Below the pieces are notes generated by a model that was given only the letters and a program-made list of their open reading frames with translations, was not told where the DNA came from and made no database searches. The translations under genes were made by a program, and so were the position numbers. Positions 46,592 to 60,239 of a stretch of DNA of 64,000 nucleotides are shown piece after piece. The stretch is from Adiantum capillus-veneris (lineage: Eukaryota; Streptophyta; Polypodiopsida; Polypodiales; Pteridaceae), in the NCBI GenBank assembly GCA_014529385.2, contig CM043959.1:15444309-15508308 (forward strand). The letters run 5' to 3'. The stretch's first letter is position 1; each line of letters starts with the position of its first letter.

Positions 46592-48793
46592 TCATCTTGT
46601 AGCTGCTCTGGAGTGATGTATTTTAGTAAATATAATTTTAATAAGTGATGCTCGTAGCAGAGTTCCTGGAACTTCCCTAGTCACTTCCCACTGCTCAATG
46701 TGAGTACTCTTGAGGTAATTTATGAGGTTCAATTGAAGTACCACATTTATCGGGCCTTCAAACTGCTTGTCTTCCTGGTCTGTCTCTTCTTCTATGTTCT
46801 CGAAGTCAACCCCTATTTCCAAGGGTCCTTTTTCTCTAGGTAGGAGGTTCTAAAATTGCTCAATTGTTGATAGTTTCTTTCTTAAACCCTCCACTTCCTT
46901 CATAAGAATCTCAACAATTTCATCTTTTGCCTCTCCTTCTTCTAGCATGGCCTTGCTCTTTGTGTCTAGAGCCTCTTCCAATGTAATTCTTGTTGTTTGA
47001 GAAACTTCTAAGGCCTATTAAAAATCTACGATCTGCTTCTTATAGATGTTAGTCTGTTCAAAGCTACTTGACGAGATGAGCAAAGAATCTTTTGTAGATT
47101 CCTCTAGCTGTCTATTTTGAGCAGCTATCTGGCCTTTAAGTACATCTATAGATATCATTTTCTTCTAAGCTAGTGCTACTAAGTCCTTGGCAGTTTGATG
47201 GGTTTTTTGATATTGCTTTCCTTTTTGGTCCACATCAAGCTTACTGCTCTTATCTATACCTTCATGTATTTGCCTAGCCATCATCTCCTTCTCATATAGC
47301 TCCATGTACTTTGCTAGCTCTCTGCTGACATGCTCTAATTGTGCATCTCTTCTTTGAAGACATTCTACTAAAAGCGTGTTGGTCTCGACCAACTCTTTGT
47401 TTTCACTCCTCATTTTGTCCATCTCTTATTGTATGCTAACCACCGCTAAACTAAGATCGACATTGTTCTCTTCTTCTCTCTCGTATTTGAGAGTTATCTT
47501 CATGATTCCCTTATTTAGATCCTTAGCCATCTTAGAGATTAATGTTGCTTTGGCCATACTACACATTGATTCTTGAATGAGTGGCCCTTGAGAAACAATT
47601 TGTGCCGTTTTTGTGGTGGTTTTGAGAACTGAATCCTTGCTCTCATCTTTCTTGATAAGTGTGATTTCTAGTTGAGTGGTTATCTCTATCTTGTGCTCTA
47701 ATCTATTTGGATGTGGAGCTTCCTTAAGAGAGTGTCTGGGCAAGGATTTTAGCCCTACCCTCTGGTGCTTTCTCCACATTTCTTGTATCTTTGTAGCTGC
47801 ATGGAGAATATTTTGTTGTTGAACTTCTGATACAATAGGTAAACCAACCATCCTGAGGTTTTCTTGTATTTTTAACAAGCCTTTAGGCCAATTTACTCCT
47901 TCTTGGATCTGTTAATTTTTATTTCCTGTTCTTGATCCTTCATCATGGGATTTTCTTGTGTTTTTTGCAAGCCCTCTGACTGATCATTTTCTCATGTAGC
48001 TTGTTTGGGTGTCCTTGAGTATGAGCTGGGCTCTATTATGAAGGACATTGATAAGTTTGACGTAGCCTGGGCTTCTTCTGGACTATAGCATGCATCCAAC
48101 AAATTTTTGAGTCTCTTTTTTGCATGTTCTTCAGCTGTGAGGGGTCTGTATGGGACCTCCACCTTTGTACTTTCCGTATGGACTTGGCTGGCCTGCTCTG
48201 ACTGAAGGCTTATATGAGTGGTGGGGAGGGGCTCCATGTGAATCAGATTGGTAGGCATAGGGCTTGGTATCTTTGGTTCTTCCTCTAGTTGAGTCCTTGT
48301 TGTTGCCCTTACCTTGCCTGATCCCCCTACTGATAGATTTGGTCCGTCATCTCTATAACATTGTCTTCTTGAGTTTTATCAAAGGATTATACTTTTGTAG
48401 TGGTGGTAGCAGTTTGTTGGCGATCAAGTCTTCTCTTTGTTCTTAGTTCTTTGGAGGAGGCACTTTCTTCATGCTCTGCTTGGGTCTTGATTTTTTTGGG
48501 CTCCTCCCTTTTTTGTTCTTCTTCTACTAGTCTTTTTGATGTTTGACCCGATGTCTGACAAACTTTGTGCCTGCTTTTCTTTTCTAAGCTTTTTTGTATC
48601 TCTTCTCTTTTGAGCCGCTTCCCTTTACTTTTACTTTCTTTCTTCCTCTACCTTTTTTTTCTCTCATGTTCTTCCTTATATATTTTCTCTCTTTGCTCCA
48701 CTCTCTTGGCATACGTAGAAGATTGCTTTCTTTCTTGTGTAGTGGGATCCAACCGTTGGAGCTCCGATTTTTCCTCATCAGTCTATGATCCAA
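46592..48793 (-). pseudogene. Element U-like protein, central coiled-coil region, minus-strand copy
   Basis: A chain of frames in a row: a Lys/Arg-rich part (KKGRGRKKVKVKGSGSKEKR, 48584-48793), VPYRPLTAEEHAKKRLKNLL (47992-48258), a 150-residue frame (47426-47878), a coiled coil with ENKELVETNTLLVECLQRRD (47165-47422), and an acidic piece (46592-46822). The layout, charged then coiled coil then PTWLN domain, parallels 9674-12490. One segment, ATKIQEMWRKHQR, fits the IQ calmodulin-binding pattern IQxxxRxxxR; the plus copy lacks it. Not recognised otherwise. Confidence 0.5.
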
Positions 48794-48990
48794 CTAATTC
48801 AGAGATGGTGTCCCCTTCATCCCTAACATATTTTGGCTGTGTTGTTTTCTTTGCTCTTGTGGTTCTTGCCAATGTAGAAGGTGCTACGACCTTCTTTGCC
48901 CGGGTTGACGTATTTTCTTTGCCTATTCATTCAAATATGGGGCGTCCTCTAGTGAATCTTGTTCTCTGACAAGATAAGCTACGATCTTTG

Positions 48991-50165
48991 TCAAAAACTT
49001 GGCTCCCCTAGGTGTGGAATGCCGGACTGCTGAGCCCATGGCTTCTTCTCGGGTGTTGCTACTAGCCGATCAAATCCCTGGTTGGCTAGGTCAACAGGCA
49101 CATGTCTGTGTTGAGGTACTAGCTTGTATAGAGTTGATGCTAAATTTTTGTCTAGCCTTGTATATATGGTCTGTCTATCAAAGTGTAGATGTTGATGCAA
49201 AACTCTCATTAGGTGCTCTATCCTCCTTTCTTTGGTATTGCTAAATGTAGGCATCATTATCATAGCTTGTGGTTTTATCGGCTCTCCCCTTGGTAGCTTG
49301 GTGATTTTTGCTATGATTTCAACTGTCAACTTTTCCCCATCGGCTTTTGTGAATGTTGCCATCATCTTCTCTTCATCTATCTTTTTGTAGAATTGTTATC
49401 AATTTATGAGCATGTCTGTGATCGGCTCGAACTATCAGCTCGGATAAGAATTCCTCAACTCCTAGCCTAGAGATAGCTTTGTCGGCATTTTGCAGTGTGT
49501 AGGCAATGGTGTTGAAATCTTTGGGTTAATTTTTGTGTGAGGGAAAAATATGAGTTACTGGGCACTTTGGTTGTTCATGATGAGTTTTAGGTATCCATTT
49601 GAGGTGATTATAGCCTCATTAGGACCCTCTAAAAGTGGACTACCTATTGATATCTTCTCTTCTTGATTTTGTGTGTGATGGCAGCTACCACGGTAGGTGT
49701 CACTAGAAATTTCTGTAGACCTGGGTCACATTTTTGCATTCCCCATTCTTTGAGGGTTCTTTTGATGCCTGCACCTATAATTTGGACTTCCCCACTTTGT
49801 GTAGTGCTCAAGTTTCTATGTGAGGTGCCTATACCCCAATTTTGTGTTTTGGTGAATGGGTTAGTTTTTGGCATGCAGGCACATGTTCTATAAGCATCAT
49901 AGAACTCGCCGCTAGCTCCACTTGCCAAGGGGATACCTGATCTGTGCATATGGACTCTTCAAAGGTAGCGCGTACTCGCTCGTTCGCTCGCTACCGCCCG
50001 CAGGGTCGCTATGTGGAAATGCCTAGGAAATCCCCCCACGTTAGCATATGGGCCTAGTACTTCCGGAAACCCATTTTCCTTTTTGATCCCATCATTCCTT
50101 GTGCATACCTTGGATTTTTTATGGATCTTCAATTTCCACGTGCGTTTGGAATTTATATGTCCCAA
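48991..50165 (-). pseudogene. Element U-like protein, N-terminal region, minus-strand copy
   Basis: Three protein-like frames: 49959-50165 (basic), 49644-49949 (FTKTQNWGIGTSHRNLSTTQ, then TLKEWGMQKCDPGLQKFLVT), and 48991-49365 (FTKADGEKLTVEIIAKITKL, then RIEHLMRVLHQHLHFDRQTI). Helical and basic, without a known motif. I could not align them to the plus copy, so their membership of U rests on position only. Confidence 0.4.
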
Positions 50166-51380
50166 ATACGGCAGGTTTACCTTTCATGTCACTATTGTAT
50201 TTAGGTCAAAAATTGACGGCTTCCATTTGCTTCCAAACTTTTTCTAAGAATCCCTTCTGTTATGGTATTTTGTCATTTGGCTTTAGATTCTCCGTTGCTT
50301 TTTGCAATTTTTTATTATAAGTTTAAAAAGAAAATCCCAAAAAGGTACTTTAAAAACTACGTTGAATCCCAAAATTTAGCAAAATCATGTAAAAATTTAT
50401 CCAAATTAGGTAAATTATTCTTGATAAAGAAAATAAGCTTTCTTGCTATGTACAATGTGTTAAAGCCAACATTGGTATATTTCTGTGCTTTTTCTCAATT
50501 CTTGACCAAAGTTGATCATATAATTAAAAACAAAAGCAAAAAGCTTTCGTGTATGGAGTATAGACAAGAATATGGGGTTACTTTTGGCCCTGACATGAGT
50601 TGATCCCCCTTTACTTACTTTTCAGGCATTACTTAGCATTTTAGAAAAATCAAATCGCAAATAAAGCACAACAAGGTTTAAACCATTGTAATATAGTGCG
50701 TGATAATATATAAAAAGCCTCTTGCCATGAGTTGTGTCATGTCCCCCCCCCCTCCCGTGTCTAAGTCCTCCTAGAAAAATTGGAAATTATGGGTTCAAGG
50801 TGGGGGGGTCAATATTTATGGGCCCATATAGCTTCTATTCAACACGATCTTGCATATGCATGTGGAAAAATTCGACAAGACCGGCCATGATGATAACTTA
50901 CTTGGACTGTTTTGGTTGCCAGACTTGTTGTTTTGGCATCTCCTAACTTGGCATCGTGTCTTGTTGTTTGCCTTGTGTTGTTGCCACTGGGATCCAGATC
51001 CAAAGCGGATTTTTTTGTGCTTGACATAACTCTTTGTCTATCCAGGCTTGCTTTGTTGACTTGGTTGGTTGTTGGTTCGCTAGGTGGTGCTTAATCTATT
51101 TTCTTGGCCTCATAGAGTGTCTCAACTTACTACACTTAGGAATCCAAATAATCTCTTGTGATTTTTGAGCTTAAACCAACTTCTTTGGCACCCATATGTT
51201 TTTGATAGATGCAGGGGTGGTCCATATGGGCATGTGTGATGGCACTAGAGTCTTTGCCGACTTATGGGTTTTGATTGATTCTTTTGCATATATCTGATCT
51301 TTCCTGACCCAAACTTGCTTTGTTTTGAGATTTTGCTTTGATATCCATCTCTCTATTTTGTTTGGCATTTGTTTCGTTGG
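50166..51380. other. Unassigned; possible leader of the minus-strand U copy
   Basis: AT-rich sequence with C/G runs at about 50743-50755 and 50802-50810. I find no primer site, LTR edge or coding frame I can support. Confidence 0.4.
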
Positions 51381-52930
51381 ATTTTTTGTCATTTGAGGTG
51401 TGGATGAAGTTGTTCTCTTACAAGTTTTGGCTCTACAAGAGGTTACAAGTACAGGTTCTTTGCAGTTGTCAGATTGTGAATGCACTTATGGTGATGAGTT
51501 TTATGCTTTGGTGAGAGTTTTTTATCGCAATCTTGAGTATTTTCTACTCATGCATTATCATTTGGTGCTTGTTTATGCACTAACTTTGCTTGGTTTTGTA
51601 AGCATTGCTTTTGTACATCGTTTTGAAAGAGCTGCATTCTTCATATGCAAGCATCGGATTGATGCTTTGATCATGGTTATGATTGTGGAGTGGTCAATGA
51701 TCTCCCACGTTGTTGCCATTTTGGCATGGTTTATGGTTAAGAGTTTGCTTGAGATTTTGCTTAGCTTATAAGGGAGACTCTATCGGATTTCTCCTAGGAT
51801 TTCTCCCCTTGGGTTTAATTTCTTCACACCCATATAGCAGACATGTGTGACTGTTCAAAGTTGACAATGATGACTAGTGAGAAATGGAGGTCTCATAATT
51901 ATTGATATATGCGATGTTGGCATTGTGGTCACACATGGCACATTAGGCGCCACTGTTTTAGATGTATGAGGTAGCAACAAAGATATATGCATGATGCAGA
52001 TGAGGTTTTGACACACATGCTAGAGAGGTGGCTTCATATGCCAGTTACAACGGTGATGTCATGTTCACCTTTAGCATTCCTCTTGCTTACATGTCTTTGA
52101 GAGGCGGAACTTCTCCCCGTTGGTTGTTGGATGAGCAATACAATTTTCCACATCACATCACATCATGATTGGTTTAGCACTTTCTCTAGTAAGAGCTTTG
52201 GTCATGTACACTCGGTTGATTCAACCTTTGACATTGCAGGTGCTGGAGATGATTGATTGTCATTATCTAGTGGTGCATCCTATATGCCACGATATGCATG
52301 CTATGTTCCTCAATTGAGACAGAGCCATTAGGTAATGACAATCAAACTAGGTAATGTGTCTAGGTCTACCCTATGCATGTATTTGAAGTACGAGACAAAA
52401 AAAGTCCCAATTTTGTTGTTGGCATGCGTTGAGCAAGGGACGAGATGTGTCTTTCTCACAAGTGAGCTCCACCATGATCATGAGACAAAGTATGTAGTTG
52501 TGCAGGACATGCTAGATGACCCTGTAGAGATAGGGACAGAGCAGCAGCGCGCTAGTGAGACATAGTCGGTGTTATCGATGTAGATAGAGGTAGAGTGGAT
52601 CTACTCCCTAGAGACACAGTTTAGAGAATCTCTTTAATATGCTCATGCTAGAGAGGCTAAAGAGTTGATGTCAGGATGCATAGTTCCGCATATGGATGAG
52701 AGGAATGTAGCAATGTCAACGATGACACATGCATATGTGATGAGTAGTCTTGATGATGTGGTGCATGCAAATAGCACTGAGGAAGCTAGTATAGCCAATT
52801 TTTTGTAAATTTCACAAGTGTTTGAGCGTTTCATGTGTAACCAACTAGTGTTGAGGCCCGACCTAACAGCTGTAGTGATTTCTAGTTGTACAATGACTGA
52901 CGCATTCAAGACCTTCACATAGATTTCATC
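51381..52930 (+). pseudogene. Copia-type gag-protease remnant, copy C
   Basis: Homologous to the minus strand of 61700-60280. A gag zinc knuckle CWHCGHTWHIRRHC (CX2CX4HX4C) lies at 51915-51956. A protease-like part follows near 52110-52330: SPRWLLD, then WFSTFSSKSFGHVHS, IAGAGDD, and CYVPQLRQS, the copia framework W-D-GAS..WF..G.V. Yet the catalytic D-S-G triplet is not readable. The 3' part (about 52620-52920) reads AKELMSGCIVPHMDERNVAM and HAYVMSSLDDVVHAN, also kept in the other copy but not a known pol domain. Many stops. Confidence 0.7.
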
Positions 52931-54967
52931 TTGCTCATTCCCAGAGCTGCAGTTTGAACTGGAAGATTTATCTTCATGACTATCTTCACATTTCCATGCA
53001 CCTGTCTTCTCTTGTTTGGTTGTTGGCTAAATCTGAGATGGATCTCTGATTGGTCCTTCATCAAACCAATGGCTCTAGCCTCGGCCAAGTCTGATTTGAC
53101 TTGACATACCTCTCATTTACCAAACTCTCCACTACAACCATCATGGACTCATTTGGTCTAGATGTTGTCTTCTCGCTCTAATGTTGTTGCCCTTCTGAAG
53201 ACTAGGGTAGGGTGGTAGCTTTTGAATCGTGTGAGCCTCTGAACACTCTGGCTATTCTGGTAGTTCCTTAGCTAGATTTTCAATGATCTTTGCTGCAAGT
53301 TCACGTTGTTCCTGCCATTCATCCACTAAATTCTCTTTACCCTTCGGCTTCCAGACTGCTCTCTACTACTCCCACTTCCTGGTTCAATAGTGTGCTTTTC
53401 CTCATTCTCATATGGAATCTCTTCAATGATAACACCCTTGCTTGTGGTAACTACCTTGACTGACGCTTGCTTTGTTGCCTTCTAGTTTTGAAGCAGCTGG
53501 GCGCTGAGATGCAAAATGACCATACTTCCCACACATATAGCAGGTCATGCTTCACTTTCCAAGATCTCCTCTACCCCTGCCCCTGCCAGTGCCGCCTTGG
53601 TACCTGCCCCTACCAATACCAATGCCTCCAGTACCTGTGCTGGCTTCATTATCATTAGACCCACTGGCCCCTTCTGCCTTGATTGCTTCAAGATTTGTCA
53701 TTGTAATCAATTGACAGATTCTAGTGATTTTTTCAGGATTTGTCAGTGCAATCGTTGATGCCAGAATTGTTCCATACATCATAGGCTTTATAGTATGTAC
53801 ATTGTGAACACTCATCAAACCTATGATCTCTTGATTTGCAATTTGAGCACAAAATCCCCATCTTCTTTATTGATGGTCTCGTCTTGGCAATTTTAACAAT
53901 CTGTTTTGACATTTCCTCCAGTTTCCTGGTCCATTATCCTCTTTTCTCTCCTTTGCCTTTGTCATCTTATTCACTTTCATATGAACTGGAACTAAAACTA
54001 GATCCTGTTTCTTTAGTGGTGGACGATTCATTGTCACTGAAATGTTTCTTCTTACGCCCTTTCTCCTTCTTGGCATGTTGCTCTAGTTTCAATGCCCTCC
54101 GCACCAGATCATTAAACTTTTTGGTTAGTGCTAGAACGTCCTGTTCCCTTAGCTTTTTCCTTCTGAACCCATCCAAAAACCAGGCTCTCATTGTTTTCTC
54201 TGATGAAGGCTCTTGCAGCTGTCTAGTTAGTTCCTTGATTTTCTCGACATAACTTCTAACCAACAACTTGATTTGTTTAATCTTGTTTAGCTCATAGAGG
54301 ATGTCTTCATCCCCCCTATTTTTTAAATATTCCAATCTGAAAGCCTTGATGAGCTTATTGTATGACCTGACCTAGCATGTCAGGTAATGGTAGTACCATT
54401 TCCTTGCTACCTCCTTGAGTGTCTGGAAAAAATACTCTCCCCATTCATCTTTATCAATATCCTTAAGCTCAACGTATTGCTCAAATGCTTGGATGTGAAC
54501 ATCAAGATCATCCTTTTTGCCTCCTTTGAATACTGCAAACAAAAAATTTAGATTAGTGGAATGCTTGTGACTATTAGCTATGGTTCTAAAAACTGTCTTC
54601 TAAGTCATTGTCAATTTTGGTTTCAGCCATCTTCATCTTTCTTCTTTGTTGGCTTGTGTCCTTCTGAGTGATGTTTTCTCTTACTACTCTCGCTTTCTTC
54701 AACACCTAATTGGCTACGTTGTGATCCATGAAACTGGTTGTGTCGTTTTGCTCTCTCAGCCTGTCTACACCTTGAATGAGTTGAGTGCTGAGAATCCCTC
54801 AATTCCTTAGTTGTTCCTAGTCCTGGAGGAACATCAGTATCATTCCCAAGTTCTCTCTCTGTGTCAAAGCCTCGCTCTGACTCTTCTGGGACTAAGCTGA
54901 CACGGTCCAGATTCTCCATGAACCTTGTAGCTGGCCTTCTACCTTGTGCGGTTCCTCTTGGCGGCAT
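52931..54967 (-). pseudogene. Retrotransposon gag with two zinc knuckles
   Basis: Starts MPPRGTAQGRRPATRFMENL at 54967, 14 bases after a primer-site-like sequence. An acidic/basic N-terminus (to 54623) is followed by the gag helical core in another frame (53967-54335: YVEKIKELTRQLQEPSSEKT, AWFLDGFRRKKLREQDVLAL), then Lys/Ser-rich sequence. The first zinc knuckle is CSNCKSRDHRFDEC at 53808-53849. After a Gly/Arg-rich linker comes a second, CYMCGKYGHFASQR at 53501-53542, whose last Cys is replaced by Arg. Left of about 53400 the frames decay and no pol is seen. Probably Ty3-gypsy. Confidence 0.8.
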
Positions 54968-54980
54968 GATTGATTGTGAT

Positions 54981-54993
54981 GACTCTAACACCA
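54981..54993 (-). promoter_or_regulatory. Probable primer-binding site for the minus-strand gag
   Basis: The minus strand reads TGGTGTTAGAGTC, close to initiator-Met TGGTATCAGAGC. It is two bases from a CA-ending LTR edge at 54996. Confidence 0.65.
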
Positions 54994-54995
54994 AC

Positions 54996-55530
54996 TGGGA
55001 GATAGTTTGAATATCAAGAGAAAACTAGCTCAATCCACCATGATCGCCAAAATGAAATGAGCTAGACACTCTCAGTCAGCTATTCCAGGTTGGTAGTTAG
55101 AGTTAGTTCAGATCAGTCAAGACTTCATATCAGAGAAGACAAGCTGAAAGACAAGACTGAAACTGAAATGATATTGAACACTAAAATTGGAAGTGGACAC
55201 TGAAACTAGGAACTAAAACTGGGATTGTTATTTAGATAAGAACAAGTACAATGTTGAGACATGCTCAATGTGTATTTGGATTACCAGAGCATACAGCTCC
55301 AAGATGTAAGATATATGGGATTAAGATTAGGAGTGAACTCAACCCAAGACCAAAAGTCCATCAAAAACTCCCTCAAAATGATGTAGTGGTCCTTCTTTAT
55401 AGGCTTCCAAATGGGCTATGACTCCCTGATCACTGTACAAGTTACTGTGATAATTGTCTGTAATTACTATATTTGGAAGCTTCCAGTCCAGCCGCTTGCT
55501 AAGGGTCGTTTCTGCCTTCTACACTTTGAA
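54996..55530 (-). mobile_element. Probable 5' LTR of the two-knuckle gag element
   Basis: The inner edge is TGGGAGATAG on the plus strand. A minus-strand TATA box (TATAAAG, 55395-55401) fits an LTR promoter. The outer edge near 55530 is a guess. 55140-55230 has short repeats of 'actgaaactgaaa'. Confidence 0.55.
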
Positions 55531-55539
55531 TTTGGCTTA

Positions 55540-55900
55540 TATTTGGAACATAGATGCACTTACAAAGGAGTTTGTTGAGGAGTTGTCAAAAAGAGGTATC
55601 AAACACTATACCGTCTCCATGATCCATGGCTTTTAGCAATGGCTAAGGGAAACGGTAAGGGATGTATCTTTGCAGATGAGGCAATATATCCAAGTTGAAT
55701 TTCCAACATAAGAGAGACTAATGTCACAATTTATTGAGGGCGTGATAAACAAGCACTTGGAGAAGAAAATCTATCTAAAAAAGTGTAGATCTTTGAAGAA
55801 TGTACGTGAGAGAAAAATGATCTTGAAGATATTTGTAAATTCTATGTTGAAGGAGATCCCACAAGTGATTCTTCATCCACAATGAGCACAACAAGTGTCA
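55540..55900 (+). pseudogene. Unrecognised coding remnant
   Basis: One plus-strand frame looks like protein across two stops: IDALTKEFVEELSKRGIKHY, a TAG at 55634-55636, QWLRETVRDVSLQMRQYIQV, a TAA, then RLMSQFIEGVINKHLEKKIY and MILKIFVNSMLKEIPQ. Helical and Lys/Glu-rich, gag-like in feel, but no motif permits a name. Confidence 0.35.
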
Positions 55901-56352
55901 TCACCATAGAAAATCAATCGAACGAGGAGGGTTGATAGAGCTGTCAATGAGAAAAATTGGCCATGTGTTCAAACCACCTCAACCAACTTAAAATAGCCCT
56001 CAGCAAATGAGGAAATGGATTTCCCCTAGTGTATGATCAACGTAGACATGTTGTAACTTTAGGGCGTATGCACCCAGTAAAAATTGATATATCATTGTAC
56101 ATTAAAATTATTTAACCGGGTTCATGATATCTTGAACACTTTGTGTTTGATAATACACCCGCAAAGGTCATGGATAACCCCCCAAAGAGACACTTATATG
56201 CTTTCCCTCATGTGAACGAGATGTGGATGATCACTACACTATCAATGAAAAATCCACTTTAGCAAGTGTATATTGAAATAATCTCACACACTTTTTGTAC
56301 CTTTGAAATCCTCAAAAATATGAATGCTAAATTGCAATTGTAAACACGTCTC

Positions 56353-56356
<4 letters not shown>

Positions 56357-56446
<90 letters not shown>
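56357..56446. repeat. (AG)45 microsatellite
   Basis: An uninterrupted AG run. The short TGTGTGTG that follows belongs to the flank. 55901-56356 shows no feature. Confidence 0.97.
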
Positions 56447-56449
<3 letters not shown>

Positions 56450-56599
56450 GTGTGTGTTTCTACGTGCAATAAGAAACCTTGGAACTAAAAGTATGTATTC
56501 CATTGAATCCAATAAGATTCAAAACTCACAGTATGTATACCATTCCACATTTACAGACTTGTCTTCCTAATACGTGATGCCTACCCTATTTAAGAAAGG

Positions 56600-56850
56600 G
56601 TCATGCCAAAACAAAAAGCATGAGCAGACCCACTTATTGGGGTAAAGGCGTTCTGCCTCTGTGCATGGAAATCAACTGCTTGCCCGCGGTCAGTAGGTGG
56701 TCGGTCATTCTCCTATTGTGTGTACACCCTTTTCCTTATTCTTCATATACAAAAAAGAATAAGGAGCTCCCTCTTCTTCTGCTTGAGGGAGGCTCCACCC
56801 ACACAGTGTCGTCTATACTCCTTATCCCCTTCCCTGCATGTGCGCCTACA
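56600..56850 (+). mobile_element. LTR of a copia-type element (copy C family), plus orientation
   Basis: The right edge is ...CGCCTACA at 56850, followed by AC and a primer-like site. Similar sequence lies on the minus strand at about 59990-59744, for example 'gacccactta', 'ggggtaaaggcg' and 'aagaataaggagctcc'. The left edge is uncertain. Confidence 0.65.
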
Positions 56851-56852
56851 AC

Positions 56853-56863
56853 TGGAATCAGAG
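56853..56863 (+). promoter_or_regulatory. Primer-binding site, copy C family
   Basis: TGGAATCAGAG, one mismatch from the initiator-Met site, two bases after the LTR edge. Confidence 0.7.
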
Positions 56864-58860
56864 TCAGCCCATCACAATCATGGAGCTTGAGCGATCACGG
56901 ATCTTGGATCGGAGGGATCTTGGATCTTGGAGCTCTTGACATGTGTAGGTCTCCAAAGCTGGAGATGGAATCTTCAAAGATAGATCTCTGTAGGAAGCGG
57001 GTTTTGAGTAAGCTTGGAATCTTGAAGGAAATCTGGCACCTGTAGTAAATTGGGGCAGCCAGAGGAGTCGGGACAATAGAGAGCATTGAGCAACAGTATC
57101 ACGTTTTTATTTTAAGTTGTGTGTGTGTACACACACACACACACACACGCGCGCGCGCACATTGTAACTAAATCGAACACATTTGCATTAGAATTGGTAG
57201 GAAGGGAGAAGAAAACGAGGCAAATTGGGAATTGAAGCACCATCTCTAGCAAGTGTTTGCACAATTGGGCATGTCACTCTCACAAGCAGCAGATCATTTT
57301 GCAACTTGTGTGTAGAGTGTATGACCACACACACACACACACACACACATACACATTGCCAAAACCAGGCAGCGGGTGTAGATTAAGGAAAACCGAGCAA
57401 AGCAGCATCCAAAAGTTGGGGATTTCAAAAATTTTGGGGGGCTTAAGCTATGTATCACACACATACACACACACAGCTCTCAACAAACAACTAGAAGAGG
57501 CTAAAATTTGTGTGTACATCAACACACACACACACAGATTCTCATGCAAGTGAAGGACAGACACAATTTTTCTTCTTTGTTAGAGAGAGAGAGAGAGAGA
57601 TTCTTTGACTCTTTCTAGATTCCTCCGACCTCTAACATAGCGAGAGAGCCAAAAAGAGAAGTTTTTTTGGCTCTCCTTTAGCTCCGACTCGGATTTTCAC
57701 ATCGCCCTAGCGCTCATCGTTGGGGCGATGTTGGGCACTCAGTGCTCGATATCGGCAAGCACTTTCGTTTGTCGATAGAAGACATCATCGAGCGTTCTTC
57801 TCGGCTTTGACATAGCGAGAGTGAGAGAGAGGAGAGTTTGGCTCTCCTCCAGTGTAGCCTCGACATTGATGGAATTGCCTTGCATTGTGGCTTCCCACAA
57901 CCTCACATCGAGAGAGAGTGGCATCGGCTCTCCTCTAGTATGCTCATCTAGAGTGGTTTTTCTCCACGGTTTCTCCTCGACATCCAAACCTTGACACAAC
58001 AATAGATGATTGAGAAAGAGCAGCATCAGCTCTCCTCTAGCCCCCAACTACAATGGCTTGGCTCCGATGTTGTCTCCTCAGCAAGTGTTCTCCCTTTCCT
58101 GCTTCAGTGACACATACATCCAACACATATGGGTCCGACGGACCATTTCGGAGCAAATTTTTCACGAGCGAGTTATGCTCTTGGATGACGTTTACAACCA
58201 CAAGTGGCTAGTTGTTCTATGTGTTTGATATTCGATCAACAAAGTAGTGCGCCAAATTTTCAACAATTTTCTCACTGGTTGTATCCTTTTCAGTGCATAT
58301 TATGTGACTCAAGCATTGTGATCATGTATGACTATGTGGGTCACTGCAGAGAGTAGTTTCAACATGGTTTTATGCATTTTTGCTATGTATGCAAAAATGC
58401 AGATATAGGGTGAGCTAGGTACATCTTGTAAGTGGTAGCAGATTCACACGTTTACAAGTATTTTGAACATATACAGTTGTTCATAGAGTCGCTCGTTTAG
58501 GAGTGAGCTAGTTTGCCAGGCTTTTGGGAAGTTTATGTATACCACATGAGGAAAATAATTTGGACCCATGTGTTGGAGTTCAAGTTCTTGGTGTTTGGAC
58601 ATGTGGGTCGGAGTTCAAGGCATATGCATTTGGCAAAGAACCAATAGAACAAATCAAAAACACTATAAATGTGTGTACCGATGCATTATTGTTGGCCGTA
58701 TTATGGATAGGATGCGTTTCAAAGTTCATTGTCTAGGATGTGTTGTGTTCATAGTTCACGAATGGGGATTCTTGGATGTGGTGTGGTCTACATTTCAATT
58801 TTCTATGAGGCAAGTAGTGCTCAAGATGACATTCTTCTAAGGTAAAAGTAAGTAGTAGCC
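56864..58860 (+). other. Leader of the plus-strand copia-type element
   Basis: 57560-58860 matches the minus strand of about 62900-61760, for example 'ttctcggctttgac', 'ggctctcctctag' and 'ctcttggatgacgtttacaa'. No domain is recognised. GT/CA/CG microsatellites lie at 57118-57161 (GTGTGTGTAC then CA, then CGCGCGCG) and several short CA runs to 57540. The element is cut off near 58860. Confidence 0.55.
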
Positions 58861-59743
<883 letters not shown>

Positions 59744-60005
59744 TCATGTGTGCGCGGTGCGGTGTGGGAAAGGGAAGGGGAGAGCATGCATGGTGTTGTG
59801 TGGTTGGAGCATCCCTCAAAGTGAGGAGCTCCTTATTCTTTGTATATGTACAAGAAGAAAGAAAGTGTATGTAGTGGATGGTTGGACATCGGACATCTGA
59901 CCCCAGGCAAAGGCACTTCGCCTTTACCCCAACAACCTCACACGTAAAGGCGAATGTACCATTAAGTGGGTCCTACTAGCTAAACTACTAGTATGTATAA
60001 GAAAA
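59744..60005 (-). mobile_element. Probable 3' LTR of the minus-strand copia-type element
   Basis: Similar to 56600-56850 in reverse orientation and placed downstream (minus strand) of the gag-protease remnant, so it should be the 3' LTR. A G-rich purine stretch (AGTGGGGGTAGG, minus strand, about 60023-60034) just outside could be its polypurine tract. Confidence 0.5.
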
Positions 60006-60239
60006 CAGGTGAGAGACTCTCTCAACCTACCCCCACTGGCTCGCTCTCTTGATTTACATGCAGCCGTATAGGCTCTAGTGATAGGCAAGCTTACATGCTA
60101 GATCTTGCATATAAACCTCGCAAACAACTCTGTATGGTCTGCATAGCTTTGCGATGCATCATGTTAGTGTCAATCCCGTATGACTGGCAATCCCTCATGC
60201 AAATTCTCCCACTCCAATTGCTAGGTCGGGCCTCGACAC

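Noticed and set aside
51400-51771. 123-codon hydrophobic frame that could be a membrane protein
   Set aside because: The homologous stretch at 61400-61750 is full of stops in every frame, so the region looks like leader, not coding.
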